62,958 bases of DNA from positions 1 through 62,958 of the IMG/VR virus record IMGVR_UViG_3300044648_000169. One strand, 5' to 3'. Below the pieces are notes generated by a model. That model was given only the letters and a program-made list of their open reading frames with translations, was not told where the DNA came from and searched no databases. The translations under genes and the position numbers were made by a program. Position 1 is the first letter of the stretch. Each line of letters opens with the position of its first letter. The stretch is from a virus. Of the stretch, positions 48,132 through 59,400 are shown piece after piece.

Positions 48132-49561
48132 CCACCTCCTATGCCCCAACGATCCCGGACGTCACCCCCTACGCCGGGCTGGACGAGATCCGCGCCGCGA
48201 CCATTGCGCTCAAGAGCTACGTCGACGCCCGCGAGCCAGAGCAGGAAGGCGACCCGCTCGACAAGGTGATTACCTGGCGCGACGCGGTGGCCGCAGACCT
48301 GGCTGTCTATGAGCTGGGCTCGCCGGGCGGTGGTGGTCCCGGGGGCGGCATTTTCCGCCCGCCGCCGCGGGGCGGGCTTGGCGGCTGGGACGACCTGACC
48401 CCACCAGATCCCCTGGACAACCTGGTGGTGACCTCGATCCCCACGGGCTTCTTCGTGGAGTTCGACGCGCCCATCTACCGCCAGGGCGGCGGCAACGCCT
48501 ACTCGATCATCTACCAGGCGAACTACAGCGGCGCCGGGCCACTTCCGACGTTCTCCAGTGCGGTGGAAGTCGGGCGGGTCACCGAGCGTGGCGTGATCCT
48601 CGTCCTCTCAGCCGAGCCTGGCGTTCAGGGGCACTTCTGGGCCCAGCCGGTGAGCTTCGCCGAGGACTACAACCGCCTGGCCCCACAGACCACGCCCACC
48701 GGCGGCACGAACGGTGTCAGCGAGGTGGCCGGGCAACTCAGCGACGACCACATCGCCGACCTGAGCGCGGGCAAGTTGACCGCCGGCACCATCGGCGTGA
48801 GCGAGTACATCGAGAGCACCGGCTACGACCCCGGTGTCTACGGCTGGCGGATCGACGGCGACGGCGATGCGTTCTTCAACAACGTCGAGGTGCGCGGCAC
48901 CATCTACGCCACGGCCGGCCTGATCGGCGGCGCGGTGATCGACGCAGATGGCGTGGAGTCCGACAACTACGTGGTGGACACCAGCGGCTGGCGGCTGGAC
49001 AACGACACGGGGACCGCCTACCTCAACGACGTGCAACTGCCGGTCGGCACGGTCACGGAGACCAACAGGGACTATTCGGCGTCGGATGTGATCGCATGGC
49101 CGACTGCCGCGGGCCTGTGGGATCCCTACCCAAAGAGCGGCGCGGGCATCGTGGGTGTCGACCACGTGCGCAACACCGGCGTGTTGGTGATTCGCGCTGA
49201 CGTGACCCTGAACATGCAGCTCGCCACCGCTGGCGTGGAGGCCATTCGCGCGAAGGTCGGGATCGGCTGGAAGCCAACCGCCGCATCCCCGGACACGGAC
49301 TACGTGCCGATCCGCATCAGCGATGTGGTGGTGGCTGCCGTCAAAAGCAGCGCCACCGCCCGCACCAGCTCCGTGCCGGTGACCCTGAACTACCAGTTCT
49401 CGGTCGGCGAACTCACCCAGGGTACGAGCTACTACTTCTGCTTGAACCTCACCGACGTGGAAGCCTTGGACGCGGCCGGCGCGACGGTGGCGGTCACGGC
49501 CGGGGCAGACAACCAGATCCTGACCTCTGCCTTCATCGGCACCATCGAGAACAAGGTGTAA
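48128..49561 (+). CDS. phage tail-tip-like protein (J C-terminal/DUF1983-like)
   Basis: A 477-residue protein. After a glycine/proline-rich linker near residues 65-85, it has a fibronectin-like beta domain (LVVTSIPTGFFVEFDAPIYR). The segment ADLSAGKLTAGTIGVSEYIE, then WRIDGDGDAFFNNVEVRGTI is the repeat-like motif of the C-terminus of phage tip-attachment proteins. The end is a beta-sandwich. It probably contacts the receptor. Confidence 0.65.
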   Translation: MTTSYAPTIPDVTPYAGLDEIRAATIALKSYVDAREPEQEGDPLDKVITWRDAVAADLAVYELGSPGGGGPGGGIFRPPPRGGLGGWDDLTPPDPLDNLVVTSIPTGFFVEFDAPIYRQGGGNAYSIIYQANYSGAGPLPTFSSAVEVGRVTERGVILVLSAEPGVQGHFWAQPVSFAEDYNRLAPQTTPTGGTNGVSEVAGQLSDDHIADLSAGKLTAGTIGVSEYIESTGYDPGVYGWRIDGDGDAFFNNVEVRGTIYATAGLIGGAVIDADGVESDNYVVDTSGWRLDNDTGTAYLNDVQLPVGTVTETNRDYSASDVIAWPTAAGLWDPYPKSGAGIVGVDHVRNTGVLVIRADVTLNMQLATAGVEAIRAKVGIGWKPTAASPDTDYVPIRISDVVVAAVKSSATARTSSVPVTLNYQFSVGELTQGTSYYFCLNLTDVEALDAAGATVAVTAGADNQILTSAFIGTIENKV

Positions 49562-49564
49562 AGC

Positions 49565-49967
49565 ATGGACATCCTCGCCGCCGCCTTGGTCACTGGCATC
49601 CACCTGGTCAGCGTCCACTCCGAGCCCACCTACCCATGCGGGGAGACCGAGTGCTCCTACAACAACACCAACCCTGGGCTGTACCTGGTGATGCCCAGCG
49701 GCCTGACCGCAGGGGGTCTATCACAACAGCTACCGACAGGTCTCGGCCTACGCCGGCTGGACGTGGCAGACCGCCGATGGTCGCTTCGGCCTGACCGCGG
49801 GCGCAGCGGTGGGCTACCGGCACGCAACGCTGATGCCGATGCTGACGCCATCGGTTCGATTCGACCTGTCCGACCGCTGGGCCATTCGGCTGTCGGCGAT
49901 CCCCAAGCCGAAGTGGCCGCCCGAGGCGGCGGTGCTGCACCTGTCGCTCGAATACCGGCCAAAGTGA
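49565..49967 (+). pseudogene. outer-membrane-like small phage protein, frameshifted at a G-run
   Basis: The first frame reads MDILAAALVTGIHLVSVHSE through NNTNPGLYLVMPSGLTAG, then loses sense. In another frame the text continues VYHNSYRQVSAYAGWTWQTA to LHLSLEYRPK before a TGA at 49965-49967. The break lies at GGGGG (49712-49716); one G fewer would join both halves into a 133-residue protein. The pattern resembles a family of small phage or host beta-rich proteins. Mutation, sequencing error or programmed frameshift are all possible. Confidence 0.7.
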
Positions 49968-50053
49968 TACGCAAGGATGCGTTGAGCGGCGTTCGTTGAA
50001 CCGGTCGGTTAGGCCTGTGCAAGTGCGGGCGGGTTGTGGCTGAAGATGCGCGC

Positions 50054-50476
50054 ATGCGAATCGACGTTTCACAGAGCCCGGCACTTTTTGCGCTGGCCAG
50101 TGAACGACTCGGCGGCCACTACCGCGCCGAGTTGAACCACAAGCTCATCAGCGTCATCAGCCCGGCCGGCGTGCTCGCGCAAGCGGTGTTCACCGGCATC
50201 GCGCCGCAGATCAAGGCCGAACTGACGATGTGGGCGCGCCCCGATCGCGGGCTGGCCGGGAGGCTGTTCCTGCGCACGGTGTTCAACGTGGTCTTCCAGC
50301 AGTGGAAGTGCAAACGGCTGCACGCGGTCACCCGCGAATCGAACCTGCCGGCGCAGCGCGCGCTGAACGATGCCGGGTTCCTGCACGAGGCCACCCTGCG
50401 GGCGTGGTTCGGGGCCGAGGACGGAATGATGTTTCGCATGTTGGCCACGGAATGCCAGTGGCTCTCGAAGGAGTAG
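50054..50476 (+). CDS. GNAT-family acetyltransferase-like protein
   Basis: A 140-residue protein from the ATG at 50054. KAELTMWARPDRGLAGRLFL matches the region where GNAT enzymes bind acetyl-CoA. CKRLHAVTRESNLPAQRALN and GFLHEATLRAWF match the C-terminal motif (N-PAQRALNDAGF). It lies among structural genes, so it may modify a virion or host protein. Substrate unknown. Confidence 0.72.
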   Translation: MRIDVSQSPALFALASERLGGHYRAELNHKLISVISPAGVLAQAVFTGIAPQIKAELTMWARPDRGLAGRLFLRTVFNVVFQQWKCKRLHAVTRESNLPAQRALNDAGFLHEATLRAWFGAEDGMMFRMLATECQWLSKE

Positions 50477-50479
50477 AAG

Positions 50480-51550
50480 ATGGACGTTGACGCACCCAGC
50501 CCAGATCCCGCGATCGGCGAGGCCTCAAAGGAGAGCATCCAGCTTGCACGCGACCAGTTCGCGGCCCAGCAAGCCCTGCTGCAGGAGTTCAAGCCGCTCT
50601 ACATGGACCAGATCGCCCTGGCCCAGAAGCAGCAAGAAACCAACCTCGCGCGCTCCGACCAGGCCTGGAACGACTACCAGACCACCTTCCGACCGCTCGA
50701 GCAGAAGATGGCTTCGACGGTGGCCGGGTACGACACCCAGGACCGCCGCGACCAGGCCGCGAACGAAGCGATGGGAGGCGTGGCCTCGACCTTCGACACC
50801 GCGCGCCAGGGCCTGACCGAAAGCCTGCAAGCTCAAAGTGCTGCTGGCAGTGGCCGCGGGCTGGCGATGGGCAACGTGCTGGCGATCGAGGAAGCCAAGG
50901 CCAAGGCTGGCGCGGGCAACACCGCCCGGCGCAATGTCGAAGCGACGGGCCTGAGCCTGCTGGGCTCGGCGACGAACTTCGGCCGGGGCCTGACCAACAC
51001 CGGCTTGCAGACGGGCCAGGCCGCCAATGCGAACGGCCAGGGCGTGATGGGCGGGGTGTCGGGGCTGTCGGGCCTGACTGGCGCCGGCTACTCGCAGGCG
51101 CTGCAGGGCTACGGGGTCGGCATCAACGGCCTGCTCGGGCAGTACCAGGCCAGCAACCAATCCACCGGCCAGCAGAACGCCATCTTCGGCGACATCCTGG
51201 GTGCCGGGATGATGGCCTACGGCATGTCGTCCAAGGACTTCAAGGAGACGGACGGCAACAAGGTCAGTGGCAAGAAGGCGCTCGACGGCCTGGCCGCGCT
51301 CGACATTGAGCACTGGACCTACAAGCCCGGCATGGGTGACGGCAAAGCGCACATCGGCGGTTACGCCGAGGACGTGAACCGCGAGTTCGGCGACAAGGCC
51401 GCACCTGGCGGCAAGGTGATCGACATGCAGCGCATGGGCCGCATCAACGCCCAGGCGATCACCGAGTTGGCCAAGGTGATGGACGACCTGGAAGCCGCCG
51501 CTTCCGCAATCGAGAAGCGCCACGGCGCCAAGGGGCGCAAGCATGCCTAA
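50480..51550 (+). CDS. internal or tail protein with S74-like chaperone C-terminus
   Basis: A 356-residue protein with GGAG 7 bases before the ATG. The N-terminal 130 residues form a helical, glutamine-rich region; the middle is glycine-rich (residues 150-240). The C-terminal 110 residues (SSKDFKETDGNKVSGKKALD, then HWTYKPGMGDGKAHIGGYAE and MQRMGRINAQAITEL) match the S74 intramolecular chaperone-peptidase domain of tail fibres and spikes. It may self-cleave after trimer folding. Confidence 0.78.
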   Translation: MDVDAPSPDPAIGEASKESIQLARDQFAAQQALLQEFKPLYMDQIALAQKQQETNLARSDQAWNDYQTTFRPLEQKMASTVAGYDTQDRRDQAANEAMGGVASTFDTARQGLTESLQAQSAAGSGRGLAMGNVLAIEEAKAKAGAGNTARRNVEATGLSLLGSATNFGRGLTNTGLQTGQAANANGQGVMGGVSGLSGLTGAGYSQALQGYGVGINGLLGQYQASNQSTGQQNAIFGDILGAGMMAYGMSSKDFKETDGNKVSGKKALDGLAALDIEHWTYKPGMGDGKAHIGGYAEDVNREFGDKAAPGGKVIDMQRMGRINAQAITELAKVMDDLEAAASAIEKRHGAKGRKHA

Positions 51551-52307
51551 CGCATGGGACAAGTTTTTCGGCAAGCAGTGGGACCAGAACAAGAAGTGGG
51601 ACCCGCTCACGCACGGCCTGCTGGAGGCGGTGGTCAAGCAGGACTCGCACAACATCGCGGCGATCGACCACGGCATCAGCAAGATGTTCGGCGGCGACGG
51701 CTCGACGGTGCTGGGCGATGAGGCCCGCAAGGTGGAGAACGACCCCAAGCGAGGGGTAGGCCGGGCGGCGCTGGTGGCTGGTGCCATCTACGGTGCCGGC
51801 GCCATGGCGGGCAGCGGCGCCGGGGGTGCTGGCGCTGGCACGGGGGCGGGCGCAGGAGCCGGCGGCGCTGGTGCCGGTAGCTCAGGCATTGGCTCGGCCG
51901 GCGCCAGTGGCGCGACCAACGGGGCCTTGATCGACAGCTACCTGGGCACCACCGGCTACGGGGCCAGTTCGGCTGGCGCGGGGGGTGGCGCTGGTGGCGC
52001 GGCCGGCTTCGACTGGACCAAGATGGGCCAGCAGATGCAGGGCATGGGCGACGACGGCCAGGGTGGTGGTGCGGACGACATCACCCAGGTGGACCTCGCC
52101 GCGCTGGCCATGCAGGAGGAAATGCGCCGGCGCGAGCTGGACGCGATGGCCACCAGCAGCAAGAAGGCGAAGACGCCCGGCGGCGGATTGGCGGACCTGT
52201 CCGACCCCATCGACCACACCGGCGCACAGATCGCCGCGATCAAACACCTGGCGGAACGCGCTTCCGCGCTGCGCACGCGCCTGGCTGCGCTCAAGAAAGG
52301 GAAGTGA
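51543..52307 (+). CDS. glycine/alanine-rich internal virion protein
   Basis: A 254-residue protein. The N-terminal 75 residues (MPNAWDKFFGKQWDQNKKWD) are helical. A long glycine/alanine-rich tract runs from about 80 to 165, and the C-terminal part is helical. Low-complexity proteins here are typical of podovirus ejection proteins. It overlaps the previous gene by 8 bases. Confidence 0.6.
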   Translation: MPNAWDKFFGKQWDQNKKWDPLTHGLLEAVVKQDSHNIAAIDHGISKMFGGDGSTVLGDEARKVENDPKRGVGRAALVAGAIYGAGAMAGSGAGGAGAGTGAGAGAGGAGAGSSGIGSAGASGATNGALIDSYLGTTGYGASSAGAGGGAGGAAGFDWTKMGQQMQGMGDDGQGGGADDITQVDLAALAMQEEMRRRELDAMATSSKKAKTPGGGLADLSDPIDHTGAQIAAIKHLAERASALRTRLAALKKGK

Positions 52308-52308
52308 C

Positions 52309-53481
52309 ATGGCACAGCAAGGACTCGGCCTGATGCAGGCCTTGGGCGCCTACCAGCAGGGCCGCGCGTGGCGCGACAACCAGCAGCAGGTGACCCGGCA
52401 GCAGGACCAACTGGCCGAACAGAAGGCCCGCGAGGACAAGATCAAGGCGGCGAACCAGGCCGCGATCGGCTACCTCGATGAAGCCAAGAAGGCGCACGAC
52501 GCCGAGCAGGCCAAAGCCCTCGAAGAGTGGACCCGCACCAAGGGCTCGGGCGAGGGGTTCCAGGCCAAGCCCTGGCAGACCAACGACGCGGTGATGTTCC
52601 GTGCTGCGGCGGCCCGCGGCGACGCGCTGCTGCAGGGCGGGCTGTTCGACGAGTACGCCAAGAACCGGGCAGCCATCATCCCCATGCAGATGCAGGCCCG
52701 CCGGGCGGCCTGGGAGAAGTTCCAGACGGATGGAGACCACGGCGAACTGGGACGCGCCTTCTACGACACGGTGCCCAACGGCCGGCACGTCAAGGCCTAC
52801 GACGTGGCCGAGGCCCCGGGCCCGGACGGCAAGACCAAGGGCAAGAAGCTGCGCTTTCACATGGACGACGGCACCGTGCAGTTCATGGCGCCCGAGCAGG
52901 TGGAGGCCCTGGCCAAGCGGGCAATGACCGACCCGCAGAAGGTCATGGAGAACGAGTTCGCGCTGGACCTGTGGAAGGCCAAGGAGAAGGTGCGCGCCGA
53001 GGGTGACAAGGACGTCAACGCCCACAAGCACGGTCTGTCGATGCTCGAGATTCAGGAGCGCAACAAGGGCACGCAGGCCGTGGCCGAGACACGATCCGAA
53101 GCCACCACCGAGGCGGCCAAGATTCGCGCCAGCGCGAAGGGCAGCAGCGGCAGTGGCGGTGGCAGCAAGGGCTCCAACGTCCAGAGCGTGCAGACCGACA
53201 AGGACGGCTACAAGGTCATCGTCTTCCGCGACGGCACCACCAAGCCGATGAGCATGAACGGCAAGCCAGTGCGCGCGCAGGACTGGTCCAAGCGGGTGGA
53301 CAAGCTCGCCAAGGATTTGGGCAGCACCCTGGGTGGCTTCAAAAAGTCGCCCGAGGAACTGCGCGCCCAGGCCGAGACGATGCTGGCCGGCGAAGCCGCG
53401 CCCACCGAAGACGCCAAGCCGGCCGAAACGCCGAAGCCCACCAACAAGCCGGGCGTGAAGTTCCTCGGCTTCGAGAAGTGA
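52309..53481 (+). CDS. internal virion/ejection protein
   Basis: A 390-residue protein. The N-terminal 100 residues are a glutamine-rich coiled coil (YQQGRAWRDNQQQVTRQQDQ). A central domain has FYDTVPNGRHVKAYDVAEAP and FHMDDGTVQFMAPEQVEALA. The C-terminal end is charged and ends KFLGFEK. Position between other internal proteins and the giant gene suggests ejection into the host with DNA. Confidence 0.6.
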   Translation: MAQQGLGLMQALGAYQQGRAWRDNQQQVTRQQDQLAEQKAREDKIKAANQAAIGYLDEAKKAHDAEQAKALEEWTRTKGSGEGFQAKPWQTNDAVMFRAAAARGDALLQGGLFDEYAKNRAAIIPMQMQARRAAWEKFQTDGDHGELGRAFYDTVPNGRHVKAYDVAEAPGPDGKTKGKKLRFHMDDGTVQFMAPEQVEALAKRAMTDPQKVMENEFALDLWKAKEKVRAEGDKDVNAHKHGLSMLEIQERNKGTQAVAETRSEATTEAAKIRASAKGSSGSGGGSKGSNVQSVQTDKDGYKVIVFRDGTTKPMSMNGKPVRAQDWSKRVDKLAKDLGSTLGGFKKSPEELRAQAETMLAGEAAPTEDAKPAETPKPTNKPGVKFLGFEK

Positions 53482-53484
53482 CCC

Positions 53485-56400
53485 ATGCCGATTGCACGCT
53501 TTGAACTGCCAGACGGTCGCATCGGCCGCTTCGAGGTGCCGGACGGCACGAGCGAGGACGATGCGATCTCCCTGATACAGCAGCACCTGGCCGACAACCC
53601 GGTGGCAGACAAGGCCGCGCGCCCGCTGCCCGAAGGCGTGACGCCATCGGATGCCGGCGCCGGCCGCGGCAGCGTGCGCCCGCACGGCCCGACGCTGCGT
53701 GAACGGCTGTTCGATCCCAGCGTGCGAACCGCCCCGCAGCCTGTCCAGCGCCGCGGCGGCACGCGGTCGGAGGCTCGGCCGTTCGTGGCCACCGGGCGCG
53801 ACACCACGGCAGCCGAAGTAGGCGAGGCCATCGGCGGAACCCTGGCCGGCACAGCGGCCCTGGGCATGGAGAAGGGCCTGGGGGTCATGCTGGACCTGCA
53901 GAACAGCGAAGGCCGCGAGCCCGAGGCGCCGCCGCTGGACAACGCGCTGGAAGAACCGCCCGCCTACCCGCCGAACCAGCAGGAGGCGATTGCCCGGCAG
54001 AGCCTGCGCCCGGAAGTTGCCCAGCGCCGAGCGCGCGAGGCCAGCGCGCCGGCCGAGGCCCGGCCGTTCTCCACCGGCCAGAACATGGCCACCGACGTGC
54101 GCGAGGCCACGCAGAACCCGGTGGCGCGCGGCGTCGCGCAGGGCATTGGAACCATCGGCAAGGTGGGCCCGGGCGCACTGCGCATTGCGGCCGACTTCCT
54201 CGGCTCTGAGGGTCTGGGCGACCTGGCCAAGGCATCCGGCCGCGCCGCGGATGAGTTCTCCGGTGGCGTCACCAGCGATCTCAAGGGCAACGACAAGCTG
54301 GTGGCGCAGATCACCGGCTCCATCGTCAACTCGGCGCCTTCGCTCGCGCTGGGCGTGGTCGGCGGCCCGGCCCTCAAGACCCTCTTTGTCCAGTCCGCCC
54401 TGTCGGAATACAACGCCGGCCGCGATGCCGGGTTCGCGCCGGAAGAATCTCTGATGCGGGCCGGCATCATGGGCTTCGCCGAGGCCATCGGCGAACGCGC
54501 GGGCTTCCCTGAGCAGATCAAGCTGCTGAAGTCCCTGGCCAAGCACGTGCCCACCGATCGCCTATCGAAGGTCTTCGGCGACATGCTGGCCAAGGAGATC
54601 CCGGGCGAACAGTTGACCACCGCCCTGCAATTCATGGCGGACAAGGCGGGCCCGGCGGCGCTGAGCCCGGACGCCACGCTGGCCGACTACCTGGACCAGG
54701 CCGGCGAGACCCTGAAGGTCACCATCGGCCAGACGGCGGTGATGGGCGGCGGCCCGGCGGCGGTCGGCACCACGCGCAACGCGCTGCGCAAGGCGGACGC
54801 CGGTGCCACGTCGGCCGCGCCAGACCCCGCGGTGATCCTGGCCAGCGCCATCGACCAGGCCGCCAACGACTTCGGCCTGAGCCCCAAGGCCACCGCCGCG
54901 CTGCGGGACAAGGCCAACACCATGCCCGCCGAACAGGCCGCGGGCTTCGTGGAGCGCGCGCTGGCCGAGTTCGAGCGCGGCAACCTGGTGCGCAAGCCCG
55001 GCGCGGCGGCCGGCTTCAAGCAGACCCTGAACGACCTGGCCGAGAAGGCGCAGGCCGAAGCCGAGTCCCAACCGGCCGAGCCGGAAGCAGCGCCCGCGCC
55101 CGAAGCCGCACCAGAGCAAACGCGCTTCGACGCTGGCGCCATGCTGGAAGGCGACGACTTCAGCGGACTGGACACCCCGGCGCAAGCCGGCCCGGCAATG
55201 ACCGCCCCGGGTTCAAGTGCGGTCGAAGAAGGAAGCCCCGATGCAGAAGTAGAAGCCATTGATTCGTCGTCGACAGCGGCGCAGGTAGGAGTGCCTGCGT
55301 CGCCCATCGAAGGCGAGCCCATCAATCGCAACTGGTCGGCTTTCACACCCGAATCCGGCAGCCTTGGCATTCCCAGGGAGCAGATGCCCCAGGTGAAGGC
55401 TGAGCACCGAGGCGCGCTCACCAACTTCCTGAACGCCCGCGGCATCACACACGAATCCGGCGAGGTGCCGGCGCATGTGCTGCGCCCGACGCAAGCCGAG
55501 TTCTCGCCCCGCAAGGTCGAGCAGGCCGCCGACTTCACCGGCGGCAACCGGGCCGTGCTGGTGAGCAAGGACGGTTTCATCATCGACGGCACCCACCAGT
55601 GGGCGGCCGCCCGCGAGGCCGGCGCGGCGATCAAGGTGATCCGCTTCGACGCCCCCATTCAAGACCTGCTGCGCCTGGCCCAGCAGTTCCCCAGTTCGTT
55701 CTCATCGGGAGGTGCCAGCCGTGCTGGAAGTGGACCTGGATATGCCGAGCCTGCCGGACCTGCTGGAGCAGGGGCTGCTGACCCAGATGCAGGCGGACGA
55801 ACTGAACCACTGGTTCAAGGCGAGCTGCAACAGCCGGTACCCGCTGGAACTGCCGGAACCCCTGTACCGGGCCCTGCTGTACGCGACGGCGCTGGCGCAG
55901 ATGGACCTGGAGCGGGAAACGATGCACTGACGGTCGGCGCCGCGGTGGAGTTGGGCGGCAAGCCCTACACCGTCAAGGCCAAGAGCCCGAAGGTCATCCG
56001 CCTGACTGGCGAGGACGGCAAGGTCCGGGTCATCAGCAGCGACTCGGCCAACTGGTCGAAGATCAAGCCAGCGACTGCGAAGCCAGCAGCCCCCACCGAA
56101 GAATTCGCCGGCAAGCATGGCGAAGGCATGGCCGAGCACGTCGCCAAGGCCAACGCCATCCGCCTGCGCAAGGAGCGCCCGGACCTTGAATGGACCGTGG
56201 CCGAAGCCGACCCCGCCCGTAACCCCAAACTGAAAGCCGACCGCTATGTCGTTCAGGGCCGCCCGCTTCAACCCCAAGCCCCGGCAGCAGAAGCAGGAGC
56301 GCAGGCGGGAGGCGTGGAGCCGGCAGGATCAGCAGGAGAGGCCGCTGCCGCTTCCGGATCCGCCCAGGTGGAAGCCGATGGGCTGAGGGCGCAGCCGGCG

Positions 56401-59400
56401 CGCAAGACCCCGACCACCGCCCGCAGCAAGGCCCCGAAGGCGAAGAAGGCGCGCAAGGTCATGGACTCCTGGGTGCTGGGCGAGATCGTCCACCGACTGG
56501 GCGGCATCGGGCTGGGCCTGCGGGCGGACCTGTCCAGCAAGGCGCTGCGCGAGCGCACCAACAAGACAACCGGCAAGGTGACCCAGTACACCGCCTGGCG
56601 CGGCGACGGCATGCTGTTCCGCGCCACCGGATCGACCGACCTGACCGAGATTGCGCAGGTGCTGGAAGAGGCCGGGTTCCTGGAGCCCGGGCTGGTGGAG
56701 CGTGACTACCTCGAGGCCACCAGCCGGGTGCAGGACATCATCAAGGCCGAGATCGCCAAGCCCGGCAGCACGCAGGCATTCGGTGCGATCGAGGACCAGG
56801 CGCGCCAGCGCGATGAAGACGCCCGAGCCGAGCACGAGGAACGCGAACAAGCCGAACTGGACGAGTGGCTGCACGGCGAACTCGACATTCAGGCCGCCAA
56901 CCTCCCCGCCGAACCGGAGGCGCACAATACCGCCCTGGAACTGGCCCGCCTTCTGAACGAAGCGGCCGAAGCCGGCGTTGACGTCGACTCACTGAAGGAC
57001 GACTTCTTTGCATCGTCCGATCCCGAATGGAGCCAGGAAGCCTATGACACCCGCCTTGCCCAAACTCTCCGTGACGCTGCCGCCCGAACTCGTGTCGAAG
57101 CTCGACGCGATGACACCGGAACTGCGCGAGCAGACGATCCAGTCAGCCGCCCGGCTGGCGTCGATCAAACTCGGGCGCCGGGTGACGGGGCAAATGGACC
57201 TGACGATGCCATTCGATCCGAAGAAGAAGCCCGCCCAGGGCTGACCCTCGCCGCCGAGACCCCGGCCGACGCTCAGGCCAAGGCCGCCCGCGAAGCCGAA
57301 GCCCTCGCCTCAGAGCGGAAGGCCAAAGACGCCGAGCAGGCGCGGCTGAAGAAGGAAGCCGACGAGCGCGAGGTGCGCGCCCGGGCGGATTCCAGCGTCG
57401 ATGACTTCCAGCTCGGGCAGAGCGCGGATCAGCAGTTGTCGGGGCAGCGGGACATTTTCAGCGCCTCGCCGCCACCCAAGCGCCAAACCAAGGTCACGCC
57501 GCAGGTCCCCAGCGCCAGCCAACTCGCTTCCTTCATTGGCATCGCCGCGGACTCGGCGCAGGCGCTGCGGCGCTCGGATGTTGAACGCGTCTTGCGCGAG
57601 GCGCCGGTGCACTTCCGCGTCGGGCTCGCAGCCCACATCCAAGCCAGGCGGCCGGATCTCACTGACGAGGTGGACGAGGTGCTGGCGGAACTGAACCAAG
57701 CACCGCCGCAAATGAAGCGCGGCACCAGCGCCGGCCTGCCCCTGGCCACCGCCCGCAAGACCATCGCCGCCTTTGAGGCCCAGGGTGTGCGCAAGGTCAA
57801 CCTCGCCGCCACCCTGGCCGACATGCCCCAGGCCCGGCGCGACGCCATCCTGGCGACCGACCCGAGCGGCCGGGTGCGCGGCGCGTACTTCCCTAGCGCC
57901 GATGAGGTGTGGGTGATCGCCGAGAACCTGGGCAGCGAGCGCGAGCTGGTCGACGTGGTGCTGCACGAGTCCTTCCACCGCGGCCTGCACGTCACCTTCG
58001 GCGCCGATGGCGCCAAGCTGCTGCGGCAAATCTACGCCACCAACAAGAGCGTGCGCGTGCTGGCCGACAAGCAGATGGAGCGCTTCGGCCTGAGCAAGGA
58101 AGAGGCGACCAACGAAGCCTTGGCAGACTTGGCCATGACCAACCAGGTGCAGAACCTGAACGGCTGGACCCGGCTGCTGCGCATGATCCAGGCCTGGCTC
58201 GGCAAGATCGGCCAGGCGCTGGGGATCGAGTTGAAGTTCACCGACAAGATGGTGGTGGACCTGATCGCCGGGATGACGCGTGCGGGCCTGCAGCCGAACG
58301 TGGCGCCGGCGCCCGACACCAGCAAGCAGGACCGGGCCGCCGCCATCAGCGAGCAGGTGGCTGAGGGCAAGAGCTTTGCGGAGGCCACCAGCGAGGTGGC
58401 GTTGAGCCGCAAACCCAGCTACACCCCCGAGCAGAAGGCCGCCCTGGGCAAAGCCGGCGTGTCCGGTCCCGTGTCCCTGAAGGGCAAGCTGCAGCGCCAC
58501 TACAGCGCGGCGATGAACCTGCTGGCCGACCGGCACGCGCTGGCGGCCGAAGCGCAGCAGGGCCTGCTGGACCAGTTCACCGGCATCAAGCGTGCCGTGC
58601 AGCGCGACGTGGGCAACCTGCCGGTGGAGCAAGACCCCTACGTGGCGGCCCGGCTCGCCAACGGCGGCGCCTCTTCGGTGATGCGCGCCCTGCTGCTGCA
58701 CGGCCAGGCGAAGTGGGCGGCCAACGGCCAGCACCTCGAGAAGATCGACGGCACCAAGGGCCTGCTGGACATCCTCGCCCCGCTGGGCGACGACCTGAAC
58801 GACTGGTTCGGCTGGATGATCGGCAACCGCGCCGCGCGCCTGATGGGCGAGGGCCGGGAAAACAACTTCACCCCTGCCGACATCAAGGCGCTGCGGTCCC
58901 TGGCCACGCCAGCGAAGAAGGCGGCATTCCAGAAGGCGGCCCTGCAGTACGCCGCCTTCAAGCGCTCGGTGCTCGACGTGGCCCAGGACGCAGGCCTCAT
59001 CAACGCTGAGGCGCGCAAGGCCTGGGACTACGCCGACTACATCCCCTTCTATCGCCAGATCGACGAGAAGTCGACCTTCAGCCCCACCGGGCGCAAGGGC
59101 CTGGCCGGGCAGTCGTCGGGCATCCGCTCGCTCAAGGGTGGCGAGAACGCGCTGAACGACCCGATGGAGAACCTGCTGATGAACTTCAGCCGGTTGATCG
59201 ACGCCAGCCTGAAGAACAACGCCTTGCGCAAGACCGTCGACACCCTGAAGGCGGCCAAGTCCGACGCGGTGGTGAAGATCGGCTACGACATGACGTCGCA
59301 ACTGATCCCGGCCGAGCAGGTGAAGCAGCGGCTGGTGGAGGCGGGAACGCCGCAGCAGATCCTGGACGTGATCCCGCCCGAGGCCTTCGACGGCATGGCC

